DNA of 64,000 bases, taken from Xanthomonas boreopolis. Lineage in GTDB: Bacteria > Pseudomonadota > Gammaproteobacteria > Xanthomonadales > Xanthomonadaceae. The number at the start of each line of letters is the position of its first letter. The first letter of the stretch is position 1. The notes below the pieces were generated by a model, which saw only the letters and a list, made by a program, of their open reading frames with translations, was not told the origin of the DNA and did not search any database. The position numbers were made by a program, and so were the translations under genes. The DNA is taken from assembly GCA_014654535.1 (NCBI GenBank), contig BNBA01000003.1, forward strand, positions 124,001-188,000, given 5' to 3'. This document shows, one piece after another, positions 17,598 through 27,712 of this stretch.

Positions 17598-18554
17598 ATG
17601 GACCGTTTCGATGCGATGCAGGCGTTCGCCCGCGTGGTGGAGACCGGCAGCTTCACCAAGGCCGCCGAGACCTTGCGCACGAGCAAGACCAGCGTGACGC
17701 AACTGGTCCAGCAGCTGGAGGCGCGGCTGCGGGTGAAACTGCTCAATCGCACCACCCGCAAGGTCAACGTCACCGCCGATGGCGCCGCCTACTACGAACG
17801 CGTGGTGCGCCTGCTGGCCGACCTGGACGATGCCGAGACCGGCCTGTCCGATGCCTCCGCCTCGCCGCGGGGCCGCTTGCGGGTGGACGTGCCCAGTCCG
17901 TTGGCCCGGATGATCCTGGTGCCGGCCTTGCCCGACTTCCATGCCCGCTATCCGGACATCCAGATCGACATGGGCGTGAGCGACCGCAGGGTGGACCTGA
18001 TCGGGGAGGGCGTGGACTGCGTCGTGCGCGGCGGCGAGCTGACCGATCGATCGCTGGTGGCGCGGCGCGTGGGCGATCTGCGGCTCGGCGTCTACGCCGC
18101 GCCGGGCTACGTGGCGCGCGCGGGCCGGCCCGCGCATCCTCGCGAACTGGAGGATACCCATCATCGCATCGTGGGTTTCCTGTGGGCGCGCGCCGGCAAG
18201 GCGCTGCCGTACGCGATGCGCCGCGGCGGGGAGCGCGTCGAGGTGCGCGGGCGCTACGTGCTCGCCGTCGACGACGGCAATGCCTATCTCGAGGCCGGCC
18301 TGGCCGGCCTGGGCATCCTGTGGTTGCCGGATTACATGGCCAAGCCGCACCTGGCGCGCGCCGAGCTGGTGGCGCTGTTCGAGGACTGGCATCTGGAGCC
18401 GATGCCGCTGTACCTGGCATTCCCGCCTAACCGGCATGTCAGCGCCAAGCTGCGGGCGTTCATCGATTGGGTGGTCGAACTGATGGCACGGCATGCGCCC
18501 GTCGCCGGCCTCGAGAGCGTGCCGCGCGCCGACGATGCGCGCGGGCCGGCCTGA
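17598..18554 (+). CDS. LysR family transcriptional regulator
   Basis: Regulator of 318 residues. The winged helix-turn-helix covers about 1-60 (MQAFARVVETGSFTKAAETL and SKTSVTQLVQQLEARL), and a periplasmic-binding-like effector domain covers about 90-300. It resembles the LTTR branch that begins MDRFDAMQAF, typical of CrgA-like regulators. It reads away from the ridA gene, the standard LysR arrangement in which the regulator controls its neighbour and itself from the shared gap (17457-17597). The effector is unknown. Confidence 0.92.
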   Translation: MDRFDAMQAFARVVETGSFTKAAETLRTSKTSVTQLVQQLEARLRVKLLNRTTRKVNVTADGAAYYERVVRLLADLDDAETGLSDASASPRGRLRVDVPSPLARMILVPALPDFHARYPDIQIDMGVSDRRVDLIGEGVDCVVRGGELTDRSLVARRVGDLRLGVYAAPGYVARAGRPAHPRELEDTHHRIVGFLWARAGKALPYAMRRGGERVEVRGRYVLAVDDGNAYLEAGLAGLGILWLPDYMAKPHLARAELVALFEDWHLEPMPLYLAFPPNRHVSAKLRAFIDWVVELMARHAPVAGLESVPRADDARGPA

Positions 18555-18720
18555 CGGTGCGCATCCGCCGATCCGTGCGCAGCGTGCCGTGCGCGACGTG
18601 GCGACGCGGGCTTGCCGGCTCGCACCATGACCAATGGCCGATCAGCGGGCGGCGGCGATCGCATAGGTTGGAGGGCTGCACCGGAAGCGGTGCGTTCCCG
18701 ATGTCAGGCTGGAGAACCCG

Positions 18721-20814
18721 ATGACCCTCAGCAAGCTCGCCCCACTGTCCCTGGCAGTGGCCATCGCCGTGTCGCTGTCCGCCTGCGGCAAGCCCGAGAA
18801 TCCGGCAGGAAGCGCCGGCGCGGCCGGCCAGGCGCCGAAGCTCGATCTGTCCAGGATCGATGCGCCGTCCGTGGCGTTCGACGTCACCGACCTGGATCCG
18901 TCGGTATCGGCGTGCAGCGACCTCAATGGCTTCGTCAACAGCAAGTGGCTGAAGGCCAATCCGGTCCCGGCCGATCGCACCAGCTGGGGCAGCTTCGAGG
19001 TGCTGGGCGAGCGCTCGCTGGCGATCCAGCGCGCACTGGTCGAGCGGGCCGCGGCGGCCACGACGGCGGATCCGATCGAAGCCAAGCTCGGCGCGCTGTG
19101 GCGCAGCGGCATGGACGAGGCGGCGATCGACCAGGCCGGCCTGGCCCCGCTGCAACCGCAACTGCAGGCCATCGACGCGCTGGAGGACGGAGCAGCGATC
19201 GCCGCCTGGCTGCGCGACAGCTACGCGAAGGGGCAGGGCTTCCTGTTCTCGTTCGGCGGCAATGCCGACTACAAGGATTCCGGGCAGGTCATCGCCTACG
19301 CCGGCCAGGGTGGACTGGGGCTGCCCGAGAAGGGCTACTACCTCGACGCCGACAAGGCCGGCATCCGCGACGCCTACGCGGGCTACATCGCCAGGCTGCT
19401 GGAGCTGTCCGGCGCCACCACGGCGGATGCCGCGGCACAGGCCAAGGCTGTGCTCGAATTCGAGACCCGCCTGGCCAAGGCCTCGCTGTCGCGCATCGAA
19501 CTGCGCGATCCGGCCAAACGCTACCATCCGGTCAGCGCGGCCGAGGCCAACCGGATCACCCCGCATTTCGACTGGAACGCCTTCTTCGACGCGCTGAAGG
19601 TGCCGGCCGCCGGCAAGTTCTCGCTGAGCCAGCCCGGTTTCTTCGCCGAGCTGGACAGGATGCTGGCCGACACGCCGGCCGATACCTGGAAGGCCTACCT
19701 GCGCTTCCACGCCCTGGACGAGGCCGCGCCGTACCTGGCCAAGCCGTTCGAGCAGGCCAACTTCGAGTTCTACGGCAAGGCGCTGCGCGGCCAGCAGGAG
19801 ATGCTGCCGCGCTGGAAGCGCACTCTCCAGGCGGTCAACGACGCGATGGGCGAGGCGCTCGGCCAGCTGTACGTGCAGGCCGCGTTCCCGCCCGAGTCCA
19901 AGGTCGAGATGCAGCACCTGGTGCAGAACCTGTCCACCGCGTTGAAGGCGCGGCTGGAGAAGCTGGACTGGATGAGCGAGGCCACCCGGCAGCGCGCGCT
20001 GGAGAAGTGGGCCAGTTTCACGCCCAAGATCGGCTACCCGGACAAGTGGCGCGACTGGAGCGGACTGCAGGTCGGCGAGGGCTACCTGGCCAACATGCAG
20101 GCCGCCCGGGCGTTCAACTACCGCTGGCGCCTTGACAAGATCGGCAAGCCGGTCGACCGCACCGAGTGGGGCATGACGCCGCAGACGGTCAACGCCTACT
20201 ACAACGCCACCAAGAACGAGATCGTGTTCCCGGCGGCGATCCTGCAGCCGCCGTTCTTCGACGCCAAGGCCGACCCCGCGCTGAACTACGGCGGCATCGG
20301 CGCGGTGATCGGCCACGAGATGATGCACGGCTACGACGACTCCGGCAGCCAGTTCGACGCCAAGGGCAATTTCGACAGCTGGTGGACGGACGAGGACCGC
20401 AAGCGCTTCGAGCAGCGTGCCGACCAACTGGTCGCGCAGTTCGACGGCTACGAGGCGATCCCCGGCGTGCACGTGAAGGGCAGGCTGACCCTCGGCGAGA
20501 ACATCGGCGACCTGGGCGGCCTGACCGTGGCCTACGACGCGCTGCAGGTGGCGCTGAAGGAAAACCCGGAAGCCGACAAGCCCATCGACGGCTACAGCCA
20601 GGACCAGCGTTTCTTCATGAACTGGGCGACGGTGTGGCGCCGCAACTTCACCGACGGCGAGCTGCGGGTGCGCCTGAACACCGACCCGCATGCGCCGGCC
20701 AACTTCCGCGCCATCGCCGCGCCGTCGAACATGCCGGCCTACGCCGCGGCGTTCCAGTGCAAGGCGGGCGACCCGATGGTGCGCGCCGGCAAGGATCGCG
20801 TGGCGATCTGGTAA
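18721..20814 (+). CDS. M13 family zinc metallopeptidase, lipoprotein
   Basis: PepO/neprilysin-like endopeptidase of 697 residues. The signal peptide ends in the lipobox LSAC (Cys22), so it is lipid-anchored, probably at the outer membrane facing the periplasm. Peptidase_M13_N covers about 60-430. The catalytic domain has the zinc motif HEMMH in VIGHEMMHGYDDSG (about residue 530) and the third ligand in GENIGDLGGL (about 592). The protein ends ...KDRVAIW. The family cleaves peptides of modest length. It is monocistronic or leads into the ClsC-like gene after 112 bases. Confidence 0.93.
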   Translation: MTLSKLAPLSLAVAIAVSLSACGKPENPAGSAGAAGQAPKLDLSRIDAPSVAFDVTDLDPSVSACSDLNGFVNSKWLKANPVPADRTSWGSFEVLGERSLAIQRALVERAAAATTADPIEAKLGALWRSGMDEAAIDQAGLAPLQPQLQAIDALEDGAAIAAWLRDSYAKGQGFLFSFGGNADYKDSGQVIAYAGQGGLGLPEKGYYLDADKAGIRDAYAGYIARLLELSGATTADAAAQAKAVLEFETRLAKASLSRIELRDPAKRYHPVSAAEANRITPHFDWNAFFDALKVPAAGKFSLSQPGFFAELDRMLADTPADTWKAYLRFHALDEAAPYLAKPFEQANFEFYGKALRGQQEMLPRWKRTLQAVNDAMGEALGQLYVQAAFPPESKVEMQHLVQNLSTALKARLEKLDWMSEATRQRALEKWASFTPKIGYPDKWRDWSGLQVGEGYLANMQAARAFNYRWRLDKIGKPVDRTEWGMTPQTVNAYYNATKNEIVFPAAILQPPFFDAKADPALNYGGIGAVIGHEMMHGYDDSGSQFDAKGNFDSWWTDEDRKRFEQRADQLVAQFDGYEAIPGVHVKGRLTLGENIGDLGGLTVAYDALQVALKENPEADKPIDGYSQDQRFFMNWATVWRRNFTDGELRVRLNTDPHAPANFRAIAAPSNMPAYAAAFQCKAGDPMVRAGKDRVAIW

Positions 20815-20926
20815 GCGCGATGTCTCGCCGCGGGAGGGCCCGGCGCAATGCCGGGCCTCCTCTGCACACGCGGCCGTGGCGCCGGCCGTGCCTACAATCG
20901 GTCCCGTTCCTGGCATGGACCGGCGG

Positions 20927-22480
20927 ATGAAGAAAAAACTGAAGTGGGCCGGCGCCGCGCTGCTGCTGTTCGCGCTGGCGTCGCTGGCCTCCCTGTACGG
21001 CTACGGGCGCTTCGCCGAACGCGCGCGCGGCCCCGCTTCGCAGGCGCTGCCGGTGGCGGACGATTCCCCGATCGACCGGGTGGTGGTCCCGCTCACCGCG
21101 GCGCATCCGGGGCAGGCGGGGTTCGCGCTGGTCTCGGACAACATCGAGGCCTTCGCGACCCGGGCGATGATGGCCCGCTCGGCCGGTCGCAGCCTGGACC
21201 TGCAGTACTACATCTGGCATCCGGATTTCACCGGCAACCTGCTGTACGCCGAGTTGCTGCGCGCCGCCGACCGCGGCGTGCGCGTGCGCCTGCTGCTGGA
21301 CGACATGAACGTGCACGGCAGCGGCTCGGTACTGGCCGCGCTCGACCGCCACCCGATGATCGAGGTGCGCCTGTTCAACCCGACCCGCGCGCGCGAGGGC
21401 ACCCTCGTGCGCGGCGTCGAGCTGCTGCTGCGGTTCTTCAGCATCAACCGGCGCATGCACAACAAGGCCTGGATCGCCGACGGCCGCATCGCGGTGGTCG
21501 GCGGGCGCAACATCGGCGACGAATACTTCGACGCCGACAGCGAGATGAACTTCATGGATGCCGACGCCACGGTGATCGGCCCGCCGGTCGGGCAGGCGTC
21601 GGCGATCTTCGACGCCTACTGGAACAGCCGCAGCGCGATCCCGCTGGCGGCGCTGGCCGAGGCCAGCCCGGACGCGCTGGACCGCCTGCGCGCCGGGATC
21701 GACGCGGGCATGGCCTCGCCCAAGGCGCGGCCGTACCTGCAGCGGCTGCGGCAGTCGCCCAACGTGCGCGACCTGGTCCAGGGCCGCCGCGCCTTGCACT
21801 GGACGGCCCGGGCCAGCATCGTGTCGGACCCGCCGCAGAAGGCCGAGGGAGGACGGGCGCAGCCGGACTGGATGACGCCGGTGCTGGTCGACCGGATGGC
21901 CAGCGTACGACGCGAGCTGAAGCTGATCTCGCCGTACTTCGTGCCCGGCCGCGAAGGGCTGCGCTGGATCGCCGGCCTGCGCCGGCGCGATGTCGAGGTG
22001 GGCGTGCTGACCAACTCGCTCGCCGCCAACGACGTGCTCGCCGTGCACGGCGGTTACGCCGGCTACCGCGTACCGCTGCTGCGGGAGGGCGTGGAGCTCC
22101 ACGAACTCAAGCCGCGCGGCGAGCCCTCGGGAAGCCTGTTCGGTTCCAGCGGCGCCAGCCTGCACACCAAGGCTTTCGTGATCGACGGGCGCGAAGGCTT
22201 CGTCGGGTCGTTCAACCTCGACCCGCGCTCGATGAACCTCAATACCGAAATGGGGCTGCTGTTCGAGAGCCGCGAGGCCGCCGCCGAGCTGGAGGCGCTG
22301 TACCGGGCCAAGACCTCCGCTCGGCTCAGCTACCGGCTGGCGCTGGAGCATAGCGAGCTGCGCTGGCACGACGACGCGGCCTCGCCGCCGCGCACCTGGA
22401 CGCGCGAGCCGGAGGCGGGCATCTGGCGAAGGATCGCGGCCCGTGCGGTCGGCTGGTTGCCGGTCGAATCGCAACTGTAG
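20927..22480 (+). CDS. ClsC-like cardiolipin synthase / phospholipase D family
   Basis: Phospholipase D superfamily protein of 517 residues with one N-terminal membrane anchor (WAGAALLLFALASLASLYG). There are two HKD motifs: His178-Lys180 in MHNKAWIADGRIAVVGG, and His413-Lys415 in LHTKAFVIDGREGFVGS followed by NLDPRSMN. Spacing and the DEYFDAD segment fit the ClsC (YmdC) type, which in E. coli joins phosphatidylethanolamine and phosphatidylglycerol. ClsC normally needs a small partner, YmdB, which is absent here. An in-frame ATG at 20915 is equally possible as the start. A CTACAATCGG -10-like block lies upstream. Confidence 0.85.
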   Translation: MKKKLKWAGAALLLFALASLASLYGYGRFAERARGPASQALPVADDSPIDRVVVPLTAAHPGQAGFALVSDNIEAFATRAMMARSAGRSLDLQYYIWHPDFTGNLLYAELLRAADRGVRVRLLLDDMNVHGSGSVLAALDRHPMIEVRLFNPTRAREGTLVRGVELLLRFFSINRRMHNKAWIADGRIAVVGGRNIGDEYFDADSEMNFMDADATVIGPPVGQASAIFDAYWNSRSAIPLAALAEASPDALDRLRAGIDAGMASPKARPYLQRLRQSPNVRDLVQGRRALHWTARASIVSDPPQKAEGGRAQPDWMTPVLVDRMASVRRELKLISPYFVPGREGLRWIAGLRRRDVEVGVLTNSLAANDVLAVHGGYAGYRVPLLREGVELHELKPRGEPSGSLFGSSGASLHTKAFVIDGREGFVGSFNLDPRSMNLNTEMGLLFESREAAAELEALYRAKTSARLSYRLALEHSELRWHDDAASPPRTWTREPEAGIWRRIAARAVGWLPVESQL

Positions 22481-22552
22481 CAAGGGACGGGGATGGCTAG
22501 CATCCGCGTACACCCGGTAAGGTAGGCGGCAGCCAGGTTCCAGTCGACCTCC

Positions 22553-24124
22553 ATGCTAATAGGCAGCAGGCGCGGTCTCCCGCCCATCAATCTCCGCCAA
22601 CTGGTCCTGATCCTGTCGGGCGTGTCGGTGGTGCTGACGCTCGCCAGCGTGATGTGGGCGAGCTACAGGGTGCAAAAGGAGCTGTTGATCGACAGTACGC
22701 TGGAGGCCAACCGGGTCTATGCGCTCAAGCTGGCCGACACCACGGACTATTATCTCGACGGCGCCAAGCGCATGGTCCGGACCCATGCGCAGTCGCTGGC
22801 CGAGCACTGGGGATCGGTCGCCGAACTGAGCCGGGACATCCAGCGCATCCTGGCGGAGTACCAGGGGTTCAATTCCGTCCTGGTGGTCGATGCCGAAGGC
22901 CGGGTGGTGACGACCGCGCCGCAGGTGCTGGCACCGGGCACGCGGTTGAACTCGCTGGGCGCGCGGCTGGCGCTGCAGCATCGCGAGGTGCAGGTCAGCC
23001 CACCCTACGTGGGCGCGAGCGGGCGACTGGTGGTGGTCGTCTCCAGCCCGATCTTCGCGCAGGACGGACGCTATCTCGGCTACGTGGCGGGCTCGATCTA
23101 CCTGCACGAGGACAATGCCTTGCACAGGCTGCTGGGCGAGCACTACTACAAGGACGGTTCGTACCTGTACGTGGTGGACGGCGACCGCCGGGTGATCTAC
23201 CACCGCGATACCGAGCGCATCGGCGAGCGCATCGACGACAACGCGGTGGTCGACCGGGTATTGGCGGGCAAGGCCGGCAGCATGCAGGCGCCGAACAGCC
23301 GCCGCGTGCAGATGCTTGCCGGGTTCTCTCCGCTCAGGTCCGTGCATTGGGGGGTGGTGGCGCAGCGCCCGCTCGACACCACGCTGGCCCGGTTGGACGC
23401 GCTCTCGCGCCGGCTCGTGCTGTACACGCTGCCGCTGCTGTTGGTCACGCTGGGCCTGATCTGGTGGCTGTCGCGGTTGATCGCGCTGCCGCTGTGGAAG
23501 CTGGCGCGGCGCGCGCAGATCATGGAGGAAGCGGGAGCGGAGCAATCGATCCAGGGCGTGCGGGCCTGGTACTACGAGGTCGCACAGCTCAAGCGCGCGA
23601 TCCTGGCCGGCCTGTCGGCGATGAGCAGCACGATCCGCCGGCTGAACACGGAATCGCTCACCGATCCGTTGACCGGCCTGCTCAATCGCCGCGGCTTGCA
23701 GGAGTTCCTGGAGCAATGGCGCGAGGCCGGGCGCGGTTTTTCGGTGATCGTGCTGGACATCGATCACTTCAAGGCGATCAACGACACCTGGGGCCACGAC
23801 AGCGGCGACCGCGTGCTGTCCGCGCTCGGGGGCGTGATCGGCAAGGCGTTGCGTCCTGGCGACGTATCCTGCCGCAGCGGCGGCGAGGAGTTCACCATCC
23901 TGCTGCCGGACACGCCGCTGGAGCTGGGAACGCAGACTGCGGAGCGGCTGCGGCAACTGGTGGAAGAGACGCTGCTCGGCATGGACGTGGCGATCACCAT
24001 CTCGCTCGGCGTGGCGCACTTCCCCGATACCGCGGACGAAGTGGCGGCGGTCCTCAAGCAGGCCGATCGCGCGCTCTACCAGGCCAAGGAGCAGGGACGC
24101 AATCGCACCGTGCAGGCCGGCTAG
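22553..24124 (+). CDS. Membrane diguanylate cyclase with periplasmic Cache sensor
   Basis: Protein of 523 residues that makes cyclic di-GMP. Order: transmembrane helix about 14-36; periplasmic double-Cache-like sensor about 40-270 (contains GSGR-type SPPYVGASGRLVVVVSSPIF); second helix about 277-300 (LPLLLVTLGLIWWL); a short coiled linker; then a GGDEF domain. Its active site is SGGEEF (about 442-447). The product-inhibition site RPGD lies five residues before it (RxxD-x5-GGEEF), so feedback inhibition is expected. DIDHFKAINDTWGHDSGD carries the Mg/GTP residues. No EAL domain is present. The ligand of the Cache domain is unknown. Confidence 0.93.
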   Translation: MLIGSRRGLPPINLRQLVLILSGVSVVLTLASVMWASYRVQKELLIDSTLEANRVYALKLADTTDYYLDGAKRMVRTHAQSLAEHWGSVAELSRDIQRILAEYQGFNSVLVVDAEGRVVTTAPQVLAPGTRLNSLGARLALQHREVQVSPPYVGASGRLVVVVSSPIFAQDGRYLGYVAGSIYLHEDNALHRLLGEHYYKDGSYLYVVDGDRRVIYHRDTERIGERIDDNAVVDRVLAGKAGSMQAPNSRRVQMLAGFSPLRSVHWGVVAQRPLDTTLARLDALSRRLVLYTLPLLLVTLGLIWWLSRLIALPLWKLARRAQIMEEAGAEQSIQGVRAWYYEVAQLKRAILAGLSAMSSTIRRLNTESLTDPLTGLLNRRGLQEFLEQWREAGRGFSVIVLDIDHFKAINDTWGHDSGDRVLSALGGVIGKALRPGDVSCRSGGEEFTILLPDTPLELGTQTAERLRQLVEETLLGMDVAITISLGVAHFPDTADEVAAVLKQADRALYQAKEQGRNRTVQAG

Positions 24125-24147
24125 GGCCGTTGGCGCGACGGCCCTAG
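24121..24147. terminator. Hairpin between the convergent cyclase and mfd genes
   Basis: CTAGGGCCGT and ACGGCCCTAG pair perfectly around TGGCGCG and include the cyclase stop codon. A second small stem GCCTCGC / GCGAGGC follows immediately. Both probably stop or protect the converging transcripts. Confidence 0.55.
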
Positions 24148-24184
24148 CCTCGCGAGGGCGAGGCCAGGGCGTCGGGAAGATGCC

Positions 24185-27100
24185 TCAGCCCGGCCGCAGC
24201 GTCGCCAGCAAGGCCTTGGCGGCGTTGAAGCGGTCGGCGGGCTCCGGGAGCGGGTGCTTGATGCGCAGCTTGTCCGGCCCATCCATCGCGTAGAGCCTGG
24301 GCTGTTTCTGGATCAGCTGGATCACCGCCATCGGGTCGATGTCCGGCTTGGCCTCGAACACGATGCGTCCGCCGTTCTCGCCCAGTTCCAGCTTGCGCAC
24401 GCCGAGCGCGCTGGCCTGCAGCTTGAGTTCGGCGATGGCGAACAGGTGCTTGACCGGGTCGGGCAACAGCCCGAACCGATCGATCATCTCCACCTGCAGT
24501 TCGCGCAGCGCCTCGCCGTCGCGCGCGCTGGAGATGCGCTTGTACAGGGTGAGGCGGGTGTGCACGTCGGGCAGGTAGTCCTCGGGGATCAGCGCCGGCA
24601 CGTGCAGCTCGACCTCGGCGCCGCGCGCTTCCTCGCCGGCGTCCAGGTCCGGCAGCTTGCCCTGCTTGATGCTGCGCACCGCGCGTTCGAGCAGCTCGGT
24701 ATAGAGGCTGAAGCCGACCTCGGCCATCTGCCCGCTCTGGTCCTCGCCGAGCAGCTCGCCGGCGCCGCGGATCTCCAGGTCGTGGGTGGCCAGGGTGAAG
24801 CCCGCGCCCAGTTCGTCCATCGAGGCGATGGCTTCCAGGCGCTTCTCGGCATCGGGCGTCATCGAGCGCCGGTCGGGCACCACCAGGTAGGCGTAGGCGC
24901 GGTGGTGGGAACGACCGACACGGCCGCGCAGCTGGTGCAGCTGGGCCAGGCCGAAGCGGTCGGCGCGGTTGATGATGATGGTGTTGGCGTTGGGGATGTC
25001 GATGCCCGATTCGATGATCGTGGTCGACAACAGCACGTTGAAGCGCTGCTTCTGGAAATCCAGCATCACCTTCTCCAGCTCGCGCTCGGGCATCTGCCCG
25101 TGCGCGATGCCGATGCGAGCCTCCGGCACCAGCTCGGCCAGGTCGCGCTGCATGCGGCCGATGCTTTCCACGTCGTTGTGCAGGAAGTACAGCTGGCCGC
25201 CGCGCGAGAGCTCGCGCTGGAACGCCTCGCGCAGCAGCGCGTTGTCCCACTGGGTGATGAAGGTCTGCACCGCCAGCCGGTTCGGCGGCGGCGTGGCGAT
25301 GATCGACAGGTCGCGCAGGCCGCTCATCGCCATGTTCAGCGTGCGCGGGATCGGCGTGGCGGTGAGCGTGAGCAGGTGCACGTTGGCGCGCATCGCCTTG
25401 AGCGCCTCCTTCTGGCGCACGCCGAAGCGCTGCTCCTCGTCGACGATGACCAGGCCCAGGTCCTTGAACTTCACGTCCGGCTGCAGCAGCCGGTGGGTGC
25501 CGACGATCACGTCGATGGTGCCGGCGGCCACCTTTTCCAGCTCGGCCTTGATCTCCTTGGTGCTCTTGAAGCGCGAGAGCACCTCGACCTTGAGCGGATA
25601 GTCGGCGAAGCGGTCGCGGAAATTGCGGTAGTGCTGCTCGGCCAGCAGCGTGGTCGGCACCAGCACCGCGACCTGCTTGCCGGCGCTGGCGGCGGCGAAC
25701 GCGGCGCGCACCGCGACCTCGGTCTTGCCGAAGCCGACGTCGCCGCACACCACGCGGTCCATCGGCTGGCTGCTGGCGAGGTCGCGCAGGGTGGCGTCGA
25801 TGGCGGCAAGCTGGTCCGGGGTTTCCTCGAAGGGGAAGCCGGCCGCGAACGGCTCGTACATCGCGCGGTCCACCTGCAACGCCAGCCCGGCGCGGGCCTG
25901 GCGGCGCGCCTGGATCTCCAGCAGCTCGGCGGCCACGTCGCGGACCTTCTCGGCGGCCTTGCGCTTGGCCTTGGCCCATTGCTCGCCGCCCAGCGAGTGC
26001 AGCGGCGCGGTTTCCGGGGATGCGCCGGAGTAGCGGCTGATCAGGTGCAGCTGCGCGACCGGCACGTACAGCCGGTCGCCCTTGGCGTATTCGATCTCGA
26101 GGAATTCGCCGGGCATGCCGCCCACGTCCATCGCGATCAGTCCGCGATAGCGGCCGACGCCGTGGTCCTCGTGCACGATCGGCGCGCCCTCGGTCAGCTC
26201 GCCGAGGTCGCGGATGATCGCTTCCGGCTCGCGCCCGGCGCGGCGGCTGCGGCGCGGCTGGGTGGCCCGCTCCGGGAACAGCTGGCGCTCGGTGAGCACC
26301 GCGACCTGCGGGTCGTCGAGCGCGAAGCCGTCTTCCAGCGGCGCGACGGCGATGGCGAAGCGCGGCAGCCCTTCCTGTCCTTCGGGTCGCCTTCCCCCGG
26401 GAAGAGAAGGGAGGAAGGCCGCGAAATCGGGGAGCACCGCAGGCCGCAGTTCCGCCGCCGCCAGCACTTCCAGCAAGGCCTCGCGTCGGCCGGGGGAATC
26501 GGCGGCGATCAGCACGCGCCCGGGATAGTGGGCGATGAAGGATTTCAGCGCCTGTCCGGCGGGCGCGTCCTTGGCCGCCACCGGCAGCGGCGGCAGCGGC
26601 TGGTCGCCGAGCGCGCTGGCCTTGTCGAGGTTGGCGTGCTCGGGCGGCCAGACCTCGATGCGCGGCAGCGCGTTCAGACGCTCGCGCAGCACGTCCGGCA
26701 CCAGGTACAGCTCGGCCGGCGGCAGCAACGGGCGCTCCACGTCGTGGCGGCGCTGCTCGTAGCGGTTCTGCGCCTGGGTCCAGAACGCATCGGCGGCGTT
26801 GGACACGCCCGGCGCCACCAGCGCCAGCACGCTCTTGTCGAGATAGTCGAACAGCGTCGCCGTGGCCGGTTCCTTCGCCGCGCGCGCCGGCTCGAAGAAC
26901 AGCGGCAGGTAGTACTCGATACCGGACGGCGCCAGGCCTGCCTTGAGGTCCTGGTACAGCGCGCTGCGCCGGGTGTCGACGTCGAAGCGCTCGCGCAGGC
27001 GCGCCAGCACCCGCTCGACGCTGGCCTCGTCCATCGGCACCTCGCGGCCCGGCAGCATCTTCACCGCGTCCACCCGGTCGAGCGAACGCTGCGATTCCGG

Positions 27101-27712
27101 GTCGAACTCGCGGATCGAGTCGATGTCCTCGTCGAGCAGCTCGATCCGCAGCGGCGCGATGGCGCCCATCGGGAACACGTCGAGCAGGCCGCCGCGCACG
27201 GCGAAGTCGCCCGGGTCCATCACCTGCGGCACGTTGCGGTAGCCGGCGCTTTCCAGCCGGCGCTTCTCCGCGTCCAGGTCCAGGCGCTGGCCGACCTTCA
27301 GGTCGAAGCTGCCACCGACGATGTAGCTCAACGGCGCCAACTGCTGCATCAGCGTCTGCACCGGCACGATCACGATGCCGCGCTTCAGCGACGGCAACCG
27401 GTGCAGCGCGCTCAGGCGCTGGCTGATGATGTCAGGGTGCGGGCTGAACTGGTCGTAGGGCAGCGTTTCCCAGTCGGGGAACGGCACGATCGGCAGCGCC
27501 CGCCCGTCGCCGAGCAGCGCCTGCAGGTCCGATTCGAGCTGGTGCGCGCCCTGGTTGTCGCGCGCGACCACCAGCAGAGGACCGTCGTGCGACTCGGCGG
27601 CACGGGCGATGTACCAGGCCAGCGCGCTTGGAGAAGCAGGGGCGCGCCACCAGGCGCGGAGCTGCCCGGCACGGGGCAGCGGCGGAGCGGGGAGAGGGGA
27701 AGGAGACAGCAT
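24185..27712 (-). CDS. mfd: Transcription-repair coupling factor Mfd
   Basis: DNA translocase of 1175 residues that removes RNA polymerase stalled at lesions and recruits UvrA. Recognised parts: a UvrB-homology region (about 30-350), the RNA-polymerase interaction domain (about 490-560, EIEYAKGDRLYVPVAQLHL), Walker A in GDVGFGKTEVAVR (about 655), DEEQ in VIVDEEQRFGVRQ (about 757), the GRVGRSHHRAYAYL motif VI region (about 940) and the TRCF C-terminal domain. Length is slightly above E. coli (1148). Residues about 433-448 (LPGGRRPEGQEGL) look like an insertion copied from a REP-type repeat. The ATG at 27712 gives a proline-rich leader, and a later start is possible. Confidence 0.96.
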   Translation of the reverse strand: MLSPSPLPAPPLPRAGQLRAWWRAPASPSALAWYIARAAESHDGPLLVVARDNQGAHQLESDLQALLGDGRALPIVPFPDWETLPYDQFSPHPDIISQRLSALHRLPSLKRGIVIVPVQTLMQQLAPLSYIVGGSFDLKVGQRLDLDAEKRRLESAGYRNVPQVMDPGDFAVRGGLLDVFPMGAIAPLRIELLDEDIDSIREFDPESQRSLDRVDAVKMLPGREVPMDEASVERVLARLRERFDVDTRRSALYQDLKAGLAPSGIEYYLPLFFEPARAAKEPATATLFDYLDKSVLALVAPGVSNAADAFWTQAQNRYEQRRHDVERPLLPPAELYLVPDVLRERLNALPRIEVWPPEHANLDKASALGDQPLPPLPVAAKDAPAGQALKSFIAHYPGRVLIAADSPGRREALLEVLAAAELRPAVLPDFAAFLPSLPGGRRPEGQEGLPRFAIAVAPLEDGFALDDPQVAVLTERQLFPERATQPRRSRRAGREPEAIIRDLGELTEGAPIVHEDHGVGRYRGLIAMDVGGMPGEFLEIEYAKGDRLYVPVAQLHLISRYSGASPETAPLHSLGGEQWAKAKRKAAEKVRDVAAELLEIQARRQARAGLALQVDRAMYEPFAAGFPFEETPDQLAAIDATLRDLASSQPMDRVVCGDVGFGKTEVAVRAAFAAASAGKQVAVLVPTTLLAEQHYRNFRDRFADYPLKVEVLSRFKSTKEIKAELEKVAAGTIDVIVGTHRLLQPDVKFKDLGLVIVDEEQRFGVRQKEALKAMRANVHLLTLTATPIPRTLNMAMSGLRDLSIIATPPPNRLAVQTFITQWDNALLREAFQRELSRGGQLYFLHNDVESIGRMQRDLAELVPEARIGIAHGQMPERELEKVMLDFQKQRFNVLLSTTIIESGIDIPNANTIIINRADRFGLAQLHQLRGRVGRSHHRAYAYLVVPDRRSMTPDAEKRLEAIASMDELGAGFTLATHDLEIRGAGELLGEDQSGQMAEVGFSLYTELLERAVRSIKQGKLPDLDAGEEARGAEVELHVPALIPEDYLPDVHTRLTLYKRISSARDGEALRELQVEMIDRFGLLPDPVKHLFAIAELKLQASALGVRKLELGENGGRIVFEAKPDIDPMAVIQLIQKQPRLYAMDGPDKLRIKHPLPEPADRFNAAKALLATLRPG
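26368..26415. repeat. Possible repeat-derived insertion inside mfd
   Basis: On the coding strand this stretch runs CTTCTCTTCCCGGGGGAAGG then GCGACCCGAAGGACAGGAAGG. It resembles the purine/pyrimidine palindromes with GGGAAGG and CCCGAAGG halves common in xanthomonad intergenic DNA. It encodes LPGGRRPEGQEGL in frame, between DFAAF and PRFAIAV, where other Mfd proteins appear to have fewer residues. Confidence 0.35.
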
